The translations under genes and the position numbers were made by a program. Below the pieces are notes generated by a model. That model saw nothing but the letters and a program-made list of their open reading frames with translations. It ran no database searches and was not told the DNA's origin. A stretch of 41,601 nt of DNA from an uncultured Chloroflexales bacterium. GTDB taxonomy: Bacteria > Chloroflexota > Chloroflexia > Chloroflexales > Chloroflexaceae. Positions 26,925 to 34,670 of this stretch are shown here, piece by piece; position 1 is the first letter of the stretch, and every line of letters starts with the position of its first letter. The DNA is taken from the NCBI GenBank assembly GCA_937918935.1, contig CAKZSI010000064.1, positions 1 through 41,601 on the forward strand, read 5' to 3'.

Positions 26925-27563
26925 TTGAGTGCTGCTGAAACCCTGCAACTGATCGCCCGGGAGGTCCAGACCTGCACACGCTGCCCGCTGCATATCGGGC
27001 GCACCCATGCAGTTCCAGGTGAAGGGCCGCCGGATGCAAAAATCATGTTCATCGGTGAAGGTCCCGGCTACCACGAGGATCGCTGTGGGCGTCCCTTCGT
27101 GGGGCCGGCGGGCCAGTTTCTCGATGAACTGCTTGCAATGGCCGGATTGCAGCGCACCGAGGTATTCATCGGTAATGTGGTAAAGTGCCGCCCACCCCAG
27201 AACCGGGACCCGCAACCCGAGGAGATCGCCACCTGCACCCAGGCGTTCCTGTTCCGCCAGATCGAGGCGCTCCAGCCGCGTGTCATTGTTACGCTCGGCC
27301 GTTTTTCGATGAACCTGTTTTTGCCGGGCGAGAAGATCTCGCGCATCCACGGCCAGCCGCGCAAGGTAGATGGGCGGCTGATTGTGCCGATGATCCATCC
27401 GGCGGCGGCTCTGCACCAGCCACAGAACCGCCCGTTGATTGAGGCTGACTTCCGGCGGCTGCCGGAGATTCTGGCCGAGGCCGAACGCGAAGCTACGGCG
27501 AAGCTGTCCGCTGCCTCGCCCCGCGACGAGGAGCCGCCGCTGGAGCAATTAAGCCTCTTTTGA
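26925..27563 (+). CDS. uracil-DNA glycosylase, family 4 (iron-sulfur type)
   Basis: Removes uracil from DNA to begin base-excision repair. The 212-residue product has the four [4Fe-4S] cysteines C17 and C20 (CTRC), C88 (KCRPPQNRDP) and C104. The uracil-binding motif A is GEGPGYHEDRCGRPFVGPAG (45-64). The C-terminal motif with the leucine-loop His is MIHPAA near 155. The start appears to be TTG at 26925 (MSAAETLQLI), the first possible start after an in-frame stop. Its ribosome site is poor, so a few residues may be misassigned. The C-terminus (PLEQLSLF) resembles a clamp-binding QLxLF peptide. The next gene follows after about 40 bases. Confidence 0.9.
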   Translation: MSAAETLQLIAREVQTCTRCPLHIGRTHAVPGEGPPDAKIMFIGEGPGYHEDRCGRPFVGPAGQFLDELLAMAGLQRTEVFIGNVVKCRPPQNRDPQPEEIATCTQAFLFRQIEALQPRVIVTLGRFSMNLFLPGEKISRIHGQPRKVDGRLIVPMIHPAAALHQPQNRPLIEADFRRLPEILAEAEREATAKLSAASPRDEEPPLEQLSLF

Positions 27564-27604
27564 GGTCTGAGCATCGGTATTCTGGTTATCGGGCGTGTCA
27601 GGGT

Positions 27605-28180
27605 ATGAAAACCTATCGTCTCTCCGCCGCAGGCAGACGCAATGTGCTGGTGCTGATTGTCGCGGCGCTGCTGATCTGGGTATTCGCGTTCTGGAGCTTT
27701 GCGAGCACCCTGCGGATCAGCTATAACCCCGTGCGATTCTGGCTCAGCCTCCAGGAGAGCCTGGCCCAGGGTTTGAGTGTTGGTCAGGTCGTGCCGGCGC
27801 TGCTGATGCTGGTGCTGATTGTCGCCACCCCGCTGCTGATCTGGGCGCTTCTGGCGGAGTGGGCCGCGGCATATACGCCTACCCCTGATGGGCTGCGCTT
27901 CGAGACCCTGGGGGTCAGGGTTGTTTGCCCATGGCATTGCATCCGCAGCGTGCACCCGGTTGACACTGACGCCGAAGAACCCTTCGATGAACTGCTGCTC
28001 AACACTGATCCAGGCACGCAGATTGGCCATCCTGTGACGCGATTCCTTCATCGCCAGGCCTGGGGCGTCGATCGCCTGCCGATCTACCCGGACCTGGAAG
28101 AACGTGACGAACTGCTTGCCGCGATCCGCGGTGCGCTTGAGACAGCCTCCAGGGCCGAGCGCGCCCCCGCGCGAGCATGA
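27605..28180 (+). CDS. two-helix membrane protein, function unknown
   Basis: A 191-residue protein with two transmembrane segments (about 14-34 and 62-84) and a soluble C-terminal half. The latter (LRFETLGVRVVCPWHCIRSVHPVD) resembles the start of a bacterial PH-like domain, in which a transcribed sequence of strands follows two helices. The Trp in PWHCI is typical of that fold. The ATG at 27605 is preferred to a start at 27560 that overlaps the glycosylase stop. It lies 41 bases after the glycosylase and ends just before a terminator, so the two may share a transcript. PH-like is a guess by pattern. Confidence 0.65.
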   Translation: MKTYRLSAAGRRNVLVLIVAALLIWVFAFWSFASTLRISYNPVRFWLSLQESLAQGLSVGQVVPALLMLVLIVATPLLIWALLAEWAAAYTPTPDGLRFETLGVRVVCPWHCIRSVHPVDTDAEEPFDELLLNTDPGTQIGHPVTRFLHRQAWGVDRLPIYPDLEERDELLAAIRGALETASRAERAPARA

Positions 28181-28195
28181 ACGGTTCGGTGAATC

Positions 28196-28222
28196 GAGGC
28201 GCCAGTGACAGGCGCCTCTCTT
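28196..28222 (+). terminator. terminator after the small membrane protein gene
   Basis: An 8-bp perfect stem, GAGGCGCC (28196-28203) and GGCGCCTC (28211-28218), 7-base loop, followed by TCTT. It begins 16 bases past the stop codon. Confidence 0.65.
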
Positions 28223-28314
28223 GCATACCCGGCTTTCGGCCACGGGCCCGCAGGCACGCGGCCTGGCCGGCAATGAGCGCGCCTGCCCGCCGCTCGTGAC
28301 AATTCAGAAAGGAG

Positions 28315-28413
28315 ATGAAGCCCCTTCTGGCCAACGCTGCCAGTGCTTCGGCTTCAACCAACACCTATGGCAAAACAGAGAGTGCGCACGATTCCCCTCG
28401 GCGGCGCCGGTGA
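28315..28413 (+). CDS. possible 32-codon upstream ORF overlapping the RNase J start
   Basis: An ATG at 28315 directly follows AAAGGAG (28308-28314) and opens a 32-codon frame ending at TGA 28411-28413, in another frame across the RNase J start at 28367. The product would be small, Ala/Ser-rich, with a run of four Arg at its end. The Shine-Dalgarno abuts the ATG with no spacing, which is poor, so translation is uncertain. It may instead be part of the RNase J leader. Confidence 0.25.
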   Translation: MKPLLANAASASASTNTYGKTESAHDSPRRRR

Positions 28414-30046
28414 AGTCGGGCGAAACATGTGGGTCGTTGAGTACGGCGATGAGATCCTCATCCTCGATTGCGGCATCATGTTCCCCGAAGCCGAAATGCT
28501 CGGCGTTGATCTGGTGCTGCCCGATATCACCTACCTGCGTGAAAAGACCGATAAAATTAAGGGCATCCTGTTGACCCACGGCCACGAGGATCATATCGGT
28601 GCCGTTCCTCACCTCATTGCTGAGCTTGGGTTCCCGCCGATCTTTGGCACCCGGTTGACCCACGGCCTGCTCAGCAATAAGCTGAAGGAACATCGCCTCC
28701 TCGATAAGGCCACCCAGGTGGTAATCAATGATACCGAGCCGTTTCAGGTCGGCTCGTTCACCGTCGAACCGTTCCATATCGCCCACTCGATCCCGGATGC
28801 GGTGGGCTTCGCGATTAACCTTCCCCCTGGCCTGGTGGTGTACCTGACCGATTGGAAGCTCGACCATACCCCGGTTGATGGCAAGCCCACCGATATTCAG
28901 AAGATCGCTGAACTGGGCCAGCGTAAGCCCCTGGCGCTGATTACCGACTGCGTGCGGGTCGAGTCGAAAGGCTATACCCCCTCCGAGCAGACCGTCGGCG
29001 AAGCCTTCGACAATATCTTCGCCATCGCCCCCGGGCGCATCATCGTGGCGACCTTTGCCTCCAATATCAGCCGCGTCCAGCAGGTGATCGACTCGGCTGA
29101 AGCCTACGGGCGCAAGGTGCTGGTCGCCGGTCGCAGTATGGAGAACAACTCGCGCATCGCCTTCGAGATGGGCTTCCTGCGCGCCGAGCCGGGCACGCTT
29201 ATCCGACCCAATGAACTGGCGGCCTATCCCGATGATCAGATCGCCGTGATCTGTACCGGTTCGCAGGGTGAGCCGATGGCGGCCCTCAACCGCATGGCCA
29301 ACCGCGACTATCCCCACCTGAAGATTAAACCAGGTGATACGGTGGTGGTCTCGGCTACTCCCATCCCCGGCAATGAGGTCAGCGTGGGCCGGGTCATCAA
29401 TAACCTGTTCAAACTTGGCGCCGAGGTGATCTATGGTGGCCAGGCCAATGTGCACGTCTCCGGGCACGCCGCCCAGGAGGAACTGAAACTGGTGCTCTCC
29501 CTGCTCCGCCCCGAGTTCGTGGTGCCGTTCCATGGCGACTATCGCCACATGGTGCTCTACCGCAAGATGGCCGTTGGCATGGGCGCTGGCTATACGAATG
29601 ACAACGTGCTCATTCCCGAGGGCGGCACGATTATGGAGTTCGCCCGCGGCTTCGGCAAGGTCACCGGCAAAGCGCCCGTGGGGTACATCTACGTGGATGG
29701 AACGACCGTCGGCGATGTCGGCAATGTGGTGGTGCGCGACCGGCAGATGCTCGCCAAAGATGGCATGCTGATCGTCGTCGTGGGCATCGACAGCGCCACC
29801 GGCGAACTGGTCTCCGGTCCCGATGTGGTTTCGCGAGGTTTTGTGTACATGCGCCAGAGCCAGGATCTCGTCGAGGCGACGAAAGAGGCCGTCCGGGCCG
29901 CGCTCACAACGCGAAACGGCGTGGTGAGCGGAGCGGGCGTGGACGCGAGCTTCATCAACCGGAAGATCAAGGACGTGGTGAGCGAGTTTCTCTACCGCGA
30001 GACGAAGCGGCGCCCGATGGTGCTGCCAATGGTGATGGAGGTGTGA
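28367..30046 (+). CDS. ribonuclease J
   Basis: Metallo-beta-lactamase-fold RNase with 5'-exonuclease and endonuclease activity, central to mRNA decay where RNase E is absent. The 559-residue product begins RTIPLGGAGEVGRN, has the metal motif HGHEDH (71-76), the His in FHIAHSIPDAVG, the Asp loop LTDWKLDHTP, the beta-CASP segment VATFASNISRVQQV and GRSMENNSRIA, and HVSGHAAQEELKL near 370. A C-terminal domain completes it. The ATG at 28367 fits the family start but lacks a Shine-Dalgarno. A GTG at 28343 is the only in-frame alternative. A perfect terminator follows 23 bases after the stop. Confidence 0.95.
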   Translation: MAKQRVRTIPLGGAGEVGRNMWVVEYGDEILILDCGIMFPEAEMLGVDLVLPDITYLREKTDKIKGILLTHGHEDHIGAVPHLIAELGFPPIFGTRLTHGLLSNKLKEHRLLDKATQVVINDTEPFQVGSFTVEPFHIAHSIPDAVGFAINLPPGLVVYLTDWKLDHTPVDGKPTDIQKIAELGQRKPLALITDCVRVESKGYTPSEQTVGEAFDNIFAIAPGRIIVATFASNISRVQQVIDSAEAYGRKVLVAGRSMENNSRIAFEMGFLRAEPGTLIRPNELAAYPDDQIAVICTGSQGEPMAALNRMANRDYPHLKIKPGDTVVVSATPIPGNEVSVGRVINNLFKLGAEVIYGGQANVHVSGHAAQEELKLVLSLLRPEFVVPFHGDYRHMVLYRKMAVGMGAGYTNDNVLIPEGGTIMEFARGFGKVTGKAPVGYIYVDGTTVGDVGNVVVRDRQMLAKDGMLIVVVGIDSATGELVSGPDVVSRGFVYMRQSQDLVEATKEAVRAALTTRNGVVSGAGVDASFINRKIKDVVSEFLYRETKRRPMVLPMVMEV

Positions 30047-30069
30047 GCGCACGCGCTCCTGGTAGTGTT

Positions 30070-30105
30070 CTGCGGAGGGGTCTGTGACCCCTCCGCAGTC
30101 TTTTT
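30070..30105 (+). terminator. intrinsic terminator of RNase J
   Basis: A perfect 13-bp stem (arms 30070-30082 and 30086-30098), 3-base loop, followed by TCTTTTT. A textbook rho-independent terminator. Confidence 0.92.
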
Positions 30106-30188
30106 ACTCCGGACACGGTTGCGCTGCGCGATGGCGTTGCGTAGCCGTTCGGAGGAGCGGACAGCTACGCCTCCCCCTAGCAGGGGCC

Positions 30189-30209
30189 TGGGGAAACCAG
30201 CTTTCCCCG
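30189..30209. repeat. B-type palindrome downstream of the Hpt gene
   Basis: TGGGGAAACC-A-GCTTTCCCCG, a B module with two mismatches, lies 21 bases beyond the Hpt stop on the minus strand. It may serve as that gene's terminator. Confidence 0.5.
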
Positions 30210-30230
30210 TACCTGGCATCGGCGACAGAT

Positions 30231-30617
30231 TCAAGGCAGATCGGCGACGAAGGCGCGGAGGGCCGCCGTTGTGGCGGCAAACTGCTCCTCAAGGGCGAGG
30301 TAGAGGTCGGATGAGAGGGGCAGGCCCTGCGTACAGGCCTGTTCAAGCTCGGCGCAGTGCGCCGCCAGGGCGCTGGCGCCGATGCTCAGGCAGCTTCCCT
30401 GGAGCCGGTGGGCCAGCCGGGAAACCGCGCGCGGGTCGCCACGTTTGAGCGCCAGACCCAGCGCCGCGAGCAGCGGAGGCGTCTCTATCACGTAGGTTTC
30501 AACAATACTGCGCAACAGGGCGGGTCCGTCTGGACCAACCATGTCCAGGAACTCGCGCAGTACGTGCGTATCCATCACGTCCATGGTCGGCTCGATCAGC
30601 TCACGCACCATAAGCAT
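30231..30617 (-). CDS. histidine phosphotransfer (Hpt) domain protein
   Basis: A 128-residue, almost pure Hpt domain, a helix bundle that relays phosphoryl groups in phosphorelays. The phospho-accepting His is H70 in RLAHRLQGSCLSIGA. The preceding helices (VLREFLDMVGPDGPALLRSIVETYV; PPLLAALGLALKRGDPRAV) match the Hpt pattern closely. Gln replaces the usual Lys three residues after the His. ATG at 30615-30617; a second ATG two codons on has a better-spaced AGGGG. No hybrid kinase or receiver gene is adjacent, so its partners are elsewhere. Two operator-like palindromes lie 60-110 bases upstream. Confidence 0.85.
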   Translation of the reverse strand: MLMVRELIEPTMDVMDTHVLREFLDMVGPDGPALLRSIVETYVIETPPLLAALGLALKRGDPRAVSRLAHRLQGSCLSIGASALAAHCAELEQACTQGLPLSSDLYLALEEQFAATTAALRAFVADLP

Positions 30618-30674
30618 CCCCTGTTTTGCCTCCTTTTAACCAAATTTTTACCATAGCCCCCGAAAGCATGGCTA

Positions 30675-30723
30675 TAGGACCATGGTCCTATCCGGCTATA
30701 GCCCATGTGGGACCACGGTCCTA
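30675..30723. promoter_or_regulatory. twin 16-bp palindromes, likely operator
   Basis: 30675-30690 is a perfect 16-base palindrome (TAGGACCATGGTCCTA). 30708-30723 is a second copy matching at 14 of 16 positions (TGGGACCACGGTCCTA). Their centres are 33 bases apart, three helical turns. GGCTATAG words at 30670-30677 and 30694-30701 add a direct repeat. The pair lies between the divergent Hpt gene and the 98-residue gene. Two symmetric sites in phase is the layout of a dimeric repressor or activator. Confidence 0.5.
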
Positions 30724-31009
30724 CGTGGCAGGGTCAAGCCAGGGCCTGAGCAACGGCCATCTCCCGCGGCGGATGCCGGGCTTGCCTATGGAGGGTGCAC
30801 CAGCCCCGGGGACGCCCCCAGGGTTTGTGCGCAGTCCGTCTCTGACAGCAGGGTGTGGGGCGGCTGCGCCGTCCGACAGGATCGGCTGGGGTCTGGGGCA
30901 AGCCCCAAAGTTGAACAGCCCCGGGGTTGCCCCGCACCCCTACCCGAATGGTATAATGAGAACGAACAGGACCCTCATCGTGGAGGAGAATCCTGGCAGG
31001 AGCGCCAGC
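30724..31009. other. spacer upstream of the 98-residue gene
   Basis: No gene is seen. Two near-identical words, CAGCCCCGGGG(AC/TT)GCCCC, lie at 30801-30818 and 30916-30933 (16 of 18 bases agree). A promoter candidate stands at 30927-30957: TTGCCC, 19 bases, TATAAT at 30952-30957. Confidence 0.45.
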
Positions 31010-31306
31010 ATGACCGTCAATACCTCTCCCGATACAGCCGCATTGGAAGCGTGCCACAAGCGGCTGTGGGTTGTCTTCGAGCCGGATCAGCCGGTTTTCA
31101 TCACCGAGAAGGTCTACGACCCGGTCGCCCCTCTCTGGCGTGTGACGCTGGTCTATCGCGATGCCCACGGGGCCTGGCGCCGGCGCCGCTACCGCTACGA
31201 TATTCCGAGCGATACGCTCTATTTCGCCGGCGAACAGCCGCTCAGCAGCGACGATGTGCGCGCCGCGCGCCGCTCCGGGCGCCCCCTGACAACTGCGGGC
31301 GCGTAA
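31010..31306 (+). CDS. 98-residue protein of unknown function
   Basis: I do not recognise the family. The product has a short variable N-terminus, then a beta-rich core (LWVVFEPDQPVFITEKVYDP, LWRVTLVYRDAHGAW) with alternating hydrophobics, an Arg-rich turn (RRRRYRYD), and a SSDDVRAARRSGRPL helix end. No signal peptide or membrane segment. ATG at 31010 with AGGAG 7 bases upstream. An in-frame ATG at 30956 overlaps the TATAAT and is rejected. The mix of strong ribosome site, promoter and folded-looking sequence supports a real gene. The beta core could bind a partner or ligand. Confidence 0.6.
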   Translation: MTVNTSPDTAALEACHKRLWVVFEPDQPVFITEKVYDPVAPLWRVTLVYRDAHGAWRRRRYRYDIPSDTLYFAGEQPLSSDDVRAARRSGRPLTTAGA

Positions 31307-31327
31307 TCGCTCGTCGTGAGGCGACCC

Positions 31328-31366
31328 CGGGGAAACCGGGCTTGTGCCCACCCCTGCCTGAGGGGA
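31328..31366. repeat. degenerate B-type palindrome upstream of the CcdA-like gene
   Basis: GGGGAAACCGGG followed by a broken right arm and a CCCCTGCCTGAGGGG hairpin. It resembles the B module and its usual right flank at 24066 and 40324. Confidence 0.4.
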
Positions 31367-31472
31367 TCGATCACCAGGGGCTGCGTGCTCCGCATCACCT
31401 TCGACGAACCGTGCAGCGCAACGACGTGTGAATGATCAGGTCAGCCACCCATACGAACGACGAAAGCGCACT

Positions 31473-32390
31473 ATGTCCTCTCCATCCGTAGATGTGCCAC
31501 AGAAAGGCGGCCCGTCCCGCCGGGCAGTGGTCGCCGCGTCGGTGATCGGCGTACTGGCGTTGATCGTGGCCATTCTCAGCCTGAACAACGGCGGCGCGGT
31601 GAACTACCTCACCGGCGGCTCGAGCGTGCTCGTGCTGGCCCTGCCCGTCTTTCTCACCGGGGTGCTCAGCTTTCTCTCGCCGTGCACCCTGCCCATCCTG
31701 CCGGCCTACTTCGCGGTTACCTTCCAGGCCCAGCGCCACGGCATCTTTGTGATGAGCCTGGCCTTCTTCCTTGGCCTTGCCACGACCCTCACCCTGCTTG
31801 GCGGCGCCATCAGCGCCCTGACCGGGTTGCTCTTCGCCGGCCGCGATATTCTGCAGGTGATCGGGGGCATCGTGATTATCATCTTCGGCGTGCTGGGCAT
31901 GTTCGGCAAGGGCTTCGCCGGGATGCAGATCAACGAGCGCCCCGCCACCACGCTGCTCGGCTCGTACCTCTACGGGGCCACCTTCGCCCTGGGATGGACG
32001 GCCTGCGCCGGGCCGCTCTTCGGCACCTTCATGACCATGCTCACCGTCTCGGGGAACGTCGCGGTGCTCCAGGGCGCGGTGCTGGCCTTTATCTACGCCG
32101 TGGGACTGGGGTTGCCGCTGATCATCGTCGCCACCTTCTTCAACCGCCTGGGCCAGGGCTCACGCTTCTGGCGCATGATCAGCGGGCGCGGCTTTGAACT
32201 GCGCCTCTCTGGCCGCACCTTCTACCTGCACACCACCAGCGTCATCGGCGGCCTGCTGATGATCGCCATCGGTGTGCTGCTGGCTACTGGCCGGCTCGAG
32301 GCCATGACCCAGATCGCCAGCGGCAGCGGCCTCGGCGCCTGGTTCGTGACCATCGAGACGAAGCTCAGTGAAGTGTTTGGCCTGCGATGA
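31473..32390 (+). CDS. CcdA/DsbD-like thiol-disulfide transmembrane transporter
   Basis: Cytochrome c biogenesis protein of the CcdA/DsbD transmembrane family, which passes reducing equivalents across the membrane to extracytoplasmic thioredoxin-like proteins. The 305-residue product has about seven or eight transmembrane segments. The two redox cysteines sit in the two symmetric motifs: C71 in FLSPCTLPILPAY and C178 in GWTACAGPLFG. ATG at 31473 is preferred; a GTG at 31428 in frame would add 15 charged residues, and neither has a strong ribosome site. The Nudix gene overlaps its end by 4 bases (ATGA). No cytochrome c genes are adjacent. Confidence 0.88.
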   Translation: MSSPSVDVPQKGGPSRRAVVAASVIGVLALIVAILSLNNGGAVNYLTGGSSVLVLALPVFLTGVLSFLSPCTLPILPAYFAVTFQAQRHGIFVMSLAFFLGLATTLTLLGGAISALTGLLFAGRDILQVIGGIVIIIFGVLGMFGKGFAGMQINERPATTLLGSYLYGATFALGWTACAGPLFGTFMTMLTVSGNVAVLQGAVLAFIYAVGLGLPLIIVATFFNRLGQGSRFWRMISGRGFELRLSGRTFYLHTTSVIGGLLMIAIGVLLATGRLEAMTQIASGSGLGAWFVTIETKLSEVFGLR

Positions 32391-32815
32391 GCCAGAAGCC
32401 CGTGCGCGCGGCCGGCGCCGTCGTCTACACCCGTGGCGATGACGGTTCGCTGCTGCTGTTGCTGATCAAGGATCGCTACGGCGCGTGGACCTTGCCCAAG
32501 GGCCATCTTGAGCCGGACGAAGCCGAGGAGGTCGCGGCCGTGCGCGAGATTGCCGAGGAGACCGGCATTGCCTGCACCATTGAAGGCCCCCTGGCCCGCG
32601 TGTACTACCCGGTTCTCAAACATGGCGCGTGGCGCGAGAAGGAAGTCGCCTACTTCCTGGCCCGCGCCGACCACGCTATCCCCGTGCCCGCCCAGGACGA
32701 GGGCATCAGCGAGGCGCTCTGGATGGCGCCCGCCGAGGCCCTGGCCACCATCACCTACAGCCAGGTGCGTGATGTGACCCGGCAGGCCCTTGCCGCCCTG
32801 GGCGCGCCGGTTTGA
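32387..32815 (+). CDS. Nudix hydrolase
   Basis: Hydrolyses a nucleoside diphosphate linked to another group. The 142-residue product is a single Nudix domain with a perfect box GX5EX7REUXEEXGU (GHLEPDEAEEVAAVREIAEETGI at about 42-64), preceded by the typical strand ILLLIKDRYGAWTLPKG. It resembles the diadenosine polyphosphate / NUDIX group with a KGHLEPDE start. ATG at 32387 overlaps the CcdA stop by 4 bases, so the two are translationally linked. The substrate cannot be told. Confidence 0.9.
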   Translation: MSQKPVRAAGAVVYTRGDDGSLLLLLIKDRYGAWTLPKGHLEPDEAEEVAAVREIAEETGIACTIEGPLARVYYPVLKHGAWREKEVAYFLARADHAIPVPAQDEGISEALWMAPAEALATITYSQVRDVTRQALAALGAPV

Positions 32816-32844
32816 AGGTTAGCCGCCCTGCTAACGAAAAGAGT

Positions 32845-32867
32845 CCGGGAGGACAGCACCCTCCCGG
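32845..32867. repeat. A-type palindrome between convergent nudix and dcd genes
   Basis: CCGGGAGG ... CCTCCCGG arms with a short centre and the usual C-rich tail. It may act as a two-way terminator between the convergent genes. Confidence 0.45.
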
Positions 32868-32900
32868 TCCCTCCTGTTCAGCAACGCGCCATATGCGCCC

Positions 32901-33467
32901 TCAGGCGCCGCGATCGATCCGCGGCAGCACGATGCCTACCTGGCCCTGGTACTTCCCGCGCCTGTCGGCGTAGGAAACCTCGCACACCTCGTCACTCTCC
33001 AGAAAGATCACCTGGCCGATCCCCTCGTTGGCGTAGATCCGCGCCGGCAACGGCGTAGTGTTGCTGATCTCGATGGTCACATAGCCCTCCCACTCCGGCT
33101 CCAGGGGCGTGATGTTCACCAGAATGCCGCAGCGGGCGTAGGTGCTCTTGCCGATCACAATGCACGAGACGCTGCGCGGAATGCGGAAGCGTTCCACCGA
33201 CCGCCCCAGGGCGAAGGAGTTTGGCGGGATGTCGATATGATCGACCTTCATATCCACGAATGATCGTGGATCGATCCGCTTCGGATCAACGATCACGTTC
33301 CAGACATTCGTAAAAACCTTAAACTCATCAGCTACTCGCAGATCGTAACCATATGATGTCAATCCATACGAAATAACCCCTTCACGCACCTGTCCATCAA
33401 CGAAAGGCTCAATCATACCGTGCTCCAGGGCCATCTTGCGGATCCAGCGGTCGGATTTGATGGGCAT
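32901..33467 (-). CDS. dcd: dCTP deaminase
   Basis: Deaminates dCTP to dUTP on the route to dTTP, in the trimeric dUTPase-like fold. The 188-residue product has the usual length and motifs: start [25 protein letters not shown] near 46-57, the substrate site [14 protein letters not shown] near 112-125, and [14 protein letters not shown] with the catalytic Glu. ATG at 33465-33467 with GGAG 8 bases upstream. The frame continues upstream through spacer sequence with no family match. It is alone on the minus strand, facing the nudix gene. Confidence 0.94.
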   Translation of the reverse strand: MPIKSDRWIRKMALEHGMIEPFVDGQVREGVISYGLTSYGYDLRVADEFKVFTNVWNVIVDPKRIDPRSFVDMKVDHIDIPPNSFALGRSVERFRIPRSVSCIVIGKSTYARCGILVNITPLEPEWEGYVTIEISNTTPLPARIYANEGIGQVIFLESDEVCEVSYADRRGKYQGQVGIVLPRIDRGA

Positions 33468-33672
33468 CAGGTTTTCTCCATTCAGGAACCCAAACCTCAC
33501 CGGTCTGGCAGACCTGGAAGGTCCGGGGAACTGTGCGCACCATGCCCTGACATCAGGGTGCAGGGCGAATCCAGATTCTCTGGAGCGAGCTTCACCCCCC
33601 GCAGGAGGCGGCGGACGTTGCCTCAGCCCTGCATGAGCGCGGCGTTCATGTCTCATTGCGTCAAAGCCATGC

Positions 33673-33678
33673 TATAAT
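33673..33678 (+). promoter_or_regulatory. extended -10 promoter of accD
   Basis: TGC-TATAAT (33670-33678) stands about 85 bases before the accD start. No good -35 is present at 17 bases, but the TGn extension compensates. Confidence 0.5.
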
Positions 33679-33761
33679 ACCATCCAGAGCATCTGTGATG
33701 TACAACACAAAGCGTTGTGAACTCATTCACGGGGTTTGACCCTTAGAAAGAGCACCCGGAC

Positions 33762-34670
33762 GTGAAAGAGTTGTTCCGCCGCAGCAGGAAGAGCTTCTCG
33801 TCGGCCGAGATCACCGAGCAGGCGCAGATCCCCGATGACCTGTGGGTCAAGTGCAGCGCCTGCCGCGAGATCATCTACAAGAAGCAGTTGTACGACAACC
33901 TGAAGGTCTGCCCCAAGTGCGGGCACCACATGCGCATGAGCGCCCACGAGTGGCTCGGCCTCCTCGATGTGGGTTCCTTCAGCGAGACAGACGTGCACCT
34001 GCTGCCCACCGATCCCCTGGGCTTCGTGACGCCTGACGAAAGCTACGCCATCAAGCTCAAGAAGTCACAGCAGCGCACGGGCATGGCCGACGCGGTGGTC
34101 GCCGGCGTCGGCAGCATCAATGGGGTCGTGCTGGCCCTCGGAGTGGGTGATTTCAGCTTCATGGGCGCCTCGATGGGCAGCGTCTACGGTGAAAAGATGG
34201 CGCGCGCCGCCGAGCGCGCCGCCGAGATGGGCATCCCCCTGCTGACTATCAACACCTCTGGCGGCGCCCGCCAGCAGGAGGGGGTGATTGCCCTCATGCA
34301 GATGGCCAAGGTGACCATGGCCCTCAACCGCCTGGCCGCGGCCGGACAGCCGCATATCGCCGTGCTGGTAGACCCGTGCTACGGAGGCGTCACCGCCTCG
34401 TACCCCCTGGTAGCCGACATCATCATCGCCGAACCGGGCGCAAACATCGGCTTCGCCGGCAAGCGGCTGATCGAGCAGATCATTCGCCAGAAACTGCCCG
34501 CCGGGTTCCAGACGGCCGAGTTTATGCTCGAGCACGGTATGATTGACATGGTCGTGCCGCGTAACGAACTGCGCGACGTGCTCGCGCGCCTGCTCCGCCA
34601 CTACGACCGCCGGCGCCAGTCCGAGCGCCTGGCCGCGAGCCAGGCGGCCTATGCCAATGGGAGGCCCTGA
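33762..34670 (+). CDS. accD: acetyl-CoA carboxylase carboxyltransferase subunit beta
   Basis: Half of the carboxyltransferase that makes malonyl-CoA, the first committed step of fatty acid synthesis. The 302-residue product has the Cys4 zinc ribbon C31-C34/C50-C53 (CSAC ... CPKCG) and the crotonase-type core with TINTSGGARQQEGVIALMQMAK, PCYGGVTASY and the acetyl-CoA loop FAGKRLIEQ. It starts with GTG at 33762. The ribosome site is weak. Its stop overlaps accA by one base (TGATG), so the two subunits should be made together. With fabF in the same window, lipid genes are well represented. Confidence 0.96.
   Translation: MKELFRRSRKSFSSAEITEQAQIPDDLWVKCSACREIIYKKQLYDNLKVCPKCGHHMRMSAHEWLGLLDVGSFSETDVHLLPTDPLGFVTPDESYAIKLKKSQQRTGMADAVVAGVGSINGVVLALGVGDFSFMGASMGSVYGEKMARAAERAAEMGIPLLTINTSGGARQQEGVIALMQMAKVTMALNRLAAAGQPHIAVLVDPCYGGVTASYPLVADIIIAEPGANIGFAGKRLIEQIIRQKLPAGFQTAEFMLEHGMIDMVVPRNELRDVLARLLRHYDRRRQSERLAASQAAYANGRP

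Noticed and set aside
28304-30052. A 582-codon open frame on the minus strand
   Set aside because: It is antisense to RNase J along its full length, with the His/Asp-rich look typical of shadows of GC-rich genes.
30626-31009. Upstream extension of the 98-residue gene to about 226 residues
   Set aside because: The extension translates promoter, palindromes and repeat words, and lacks a ribosome site. The ATG at 31010 has AGGAG at proper spacing.
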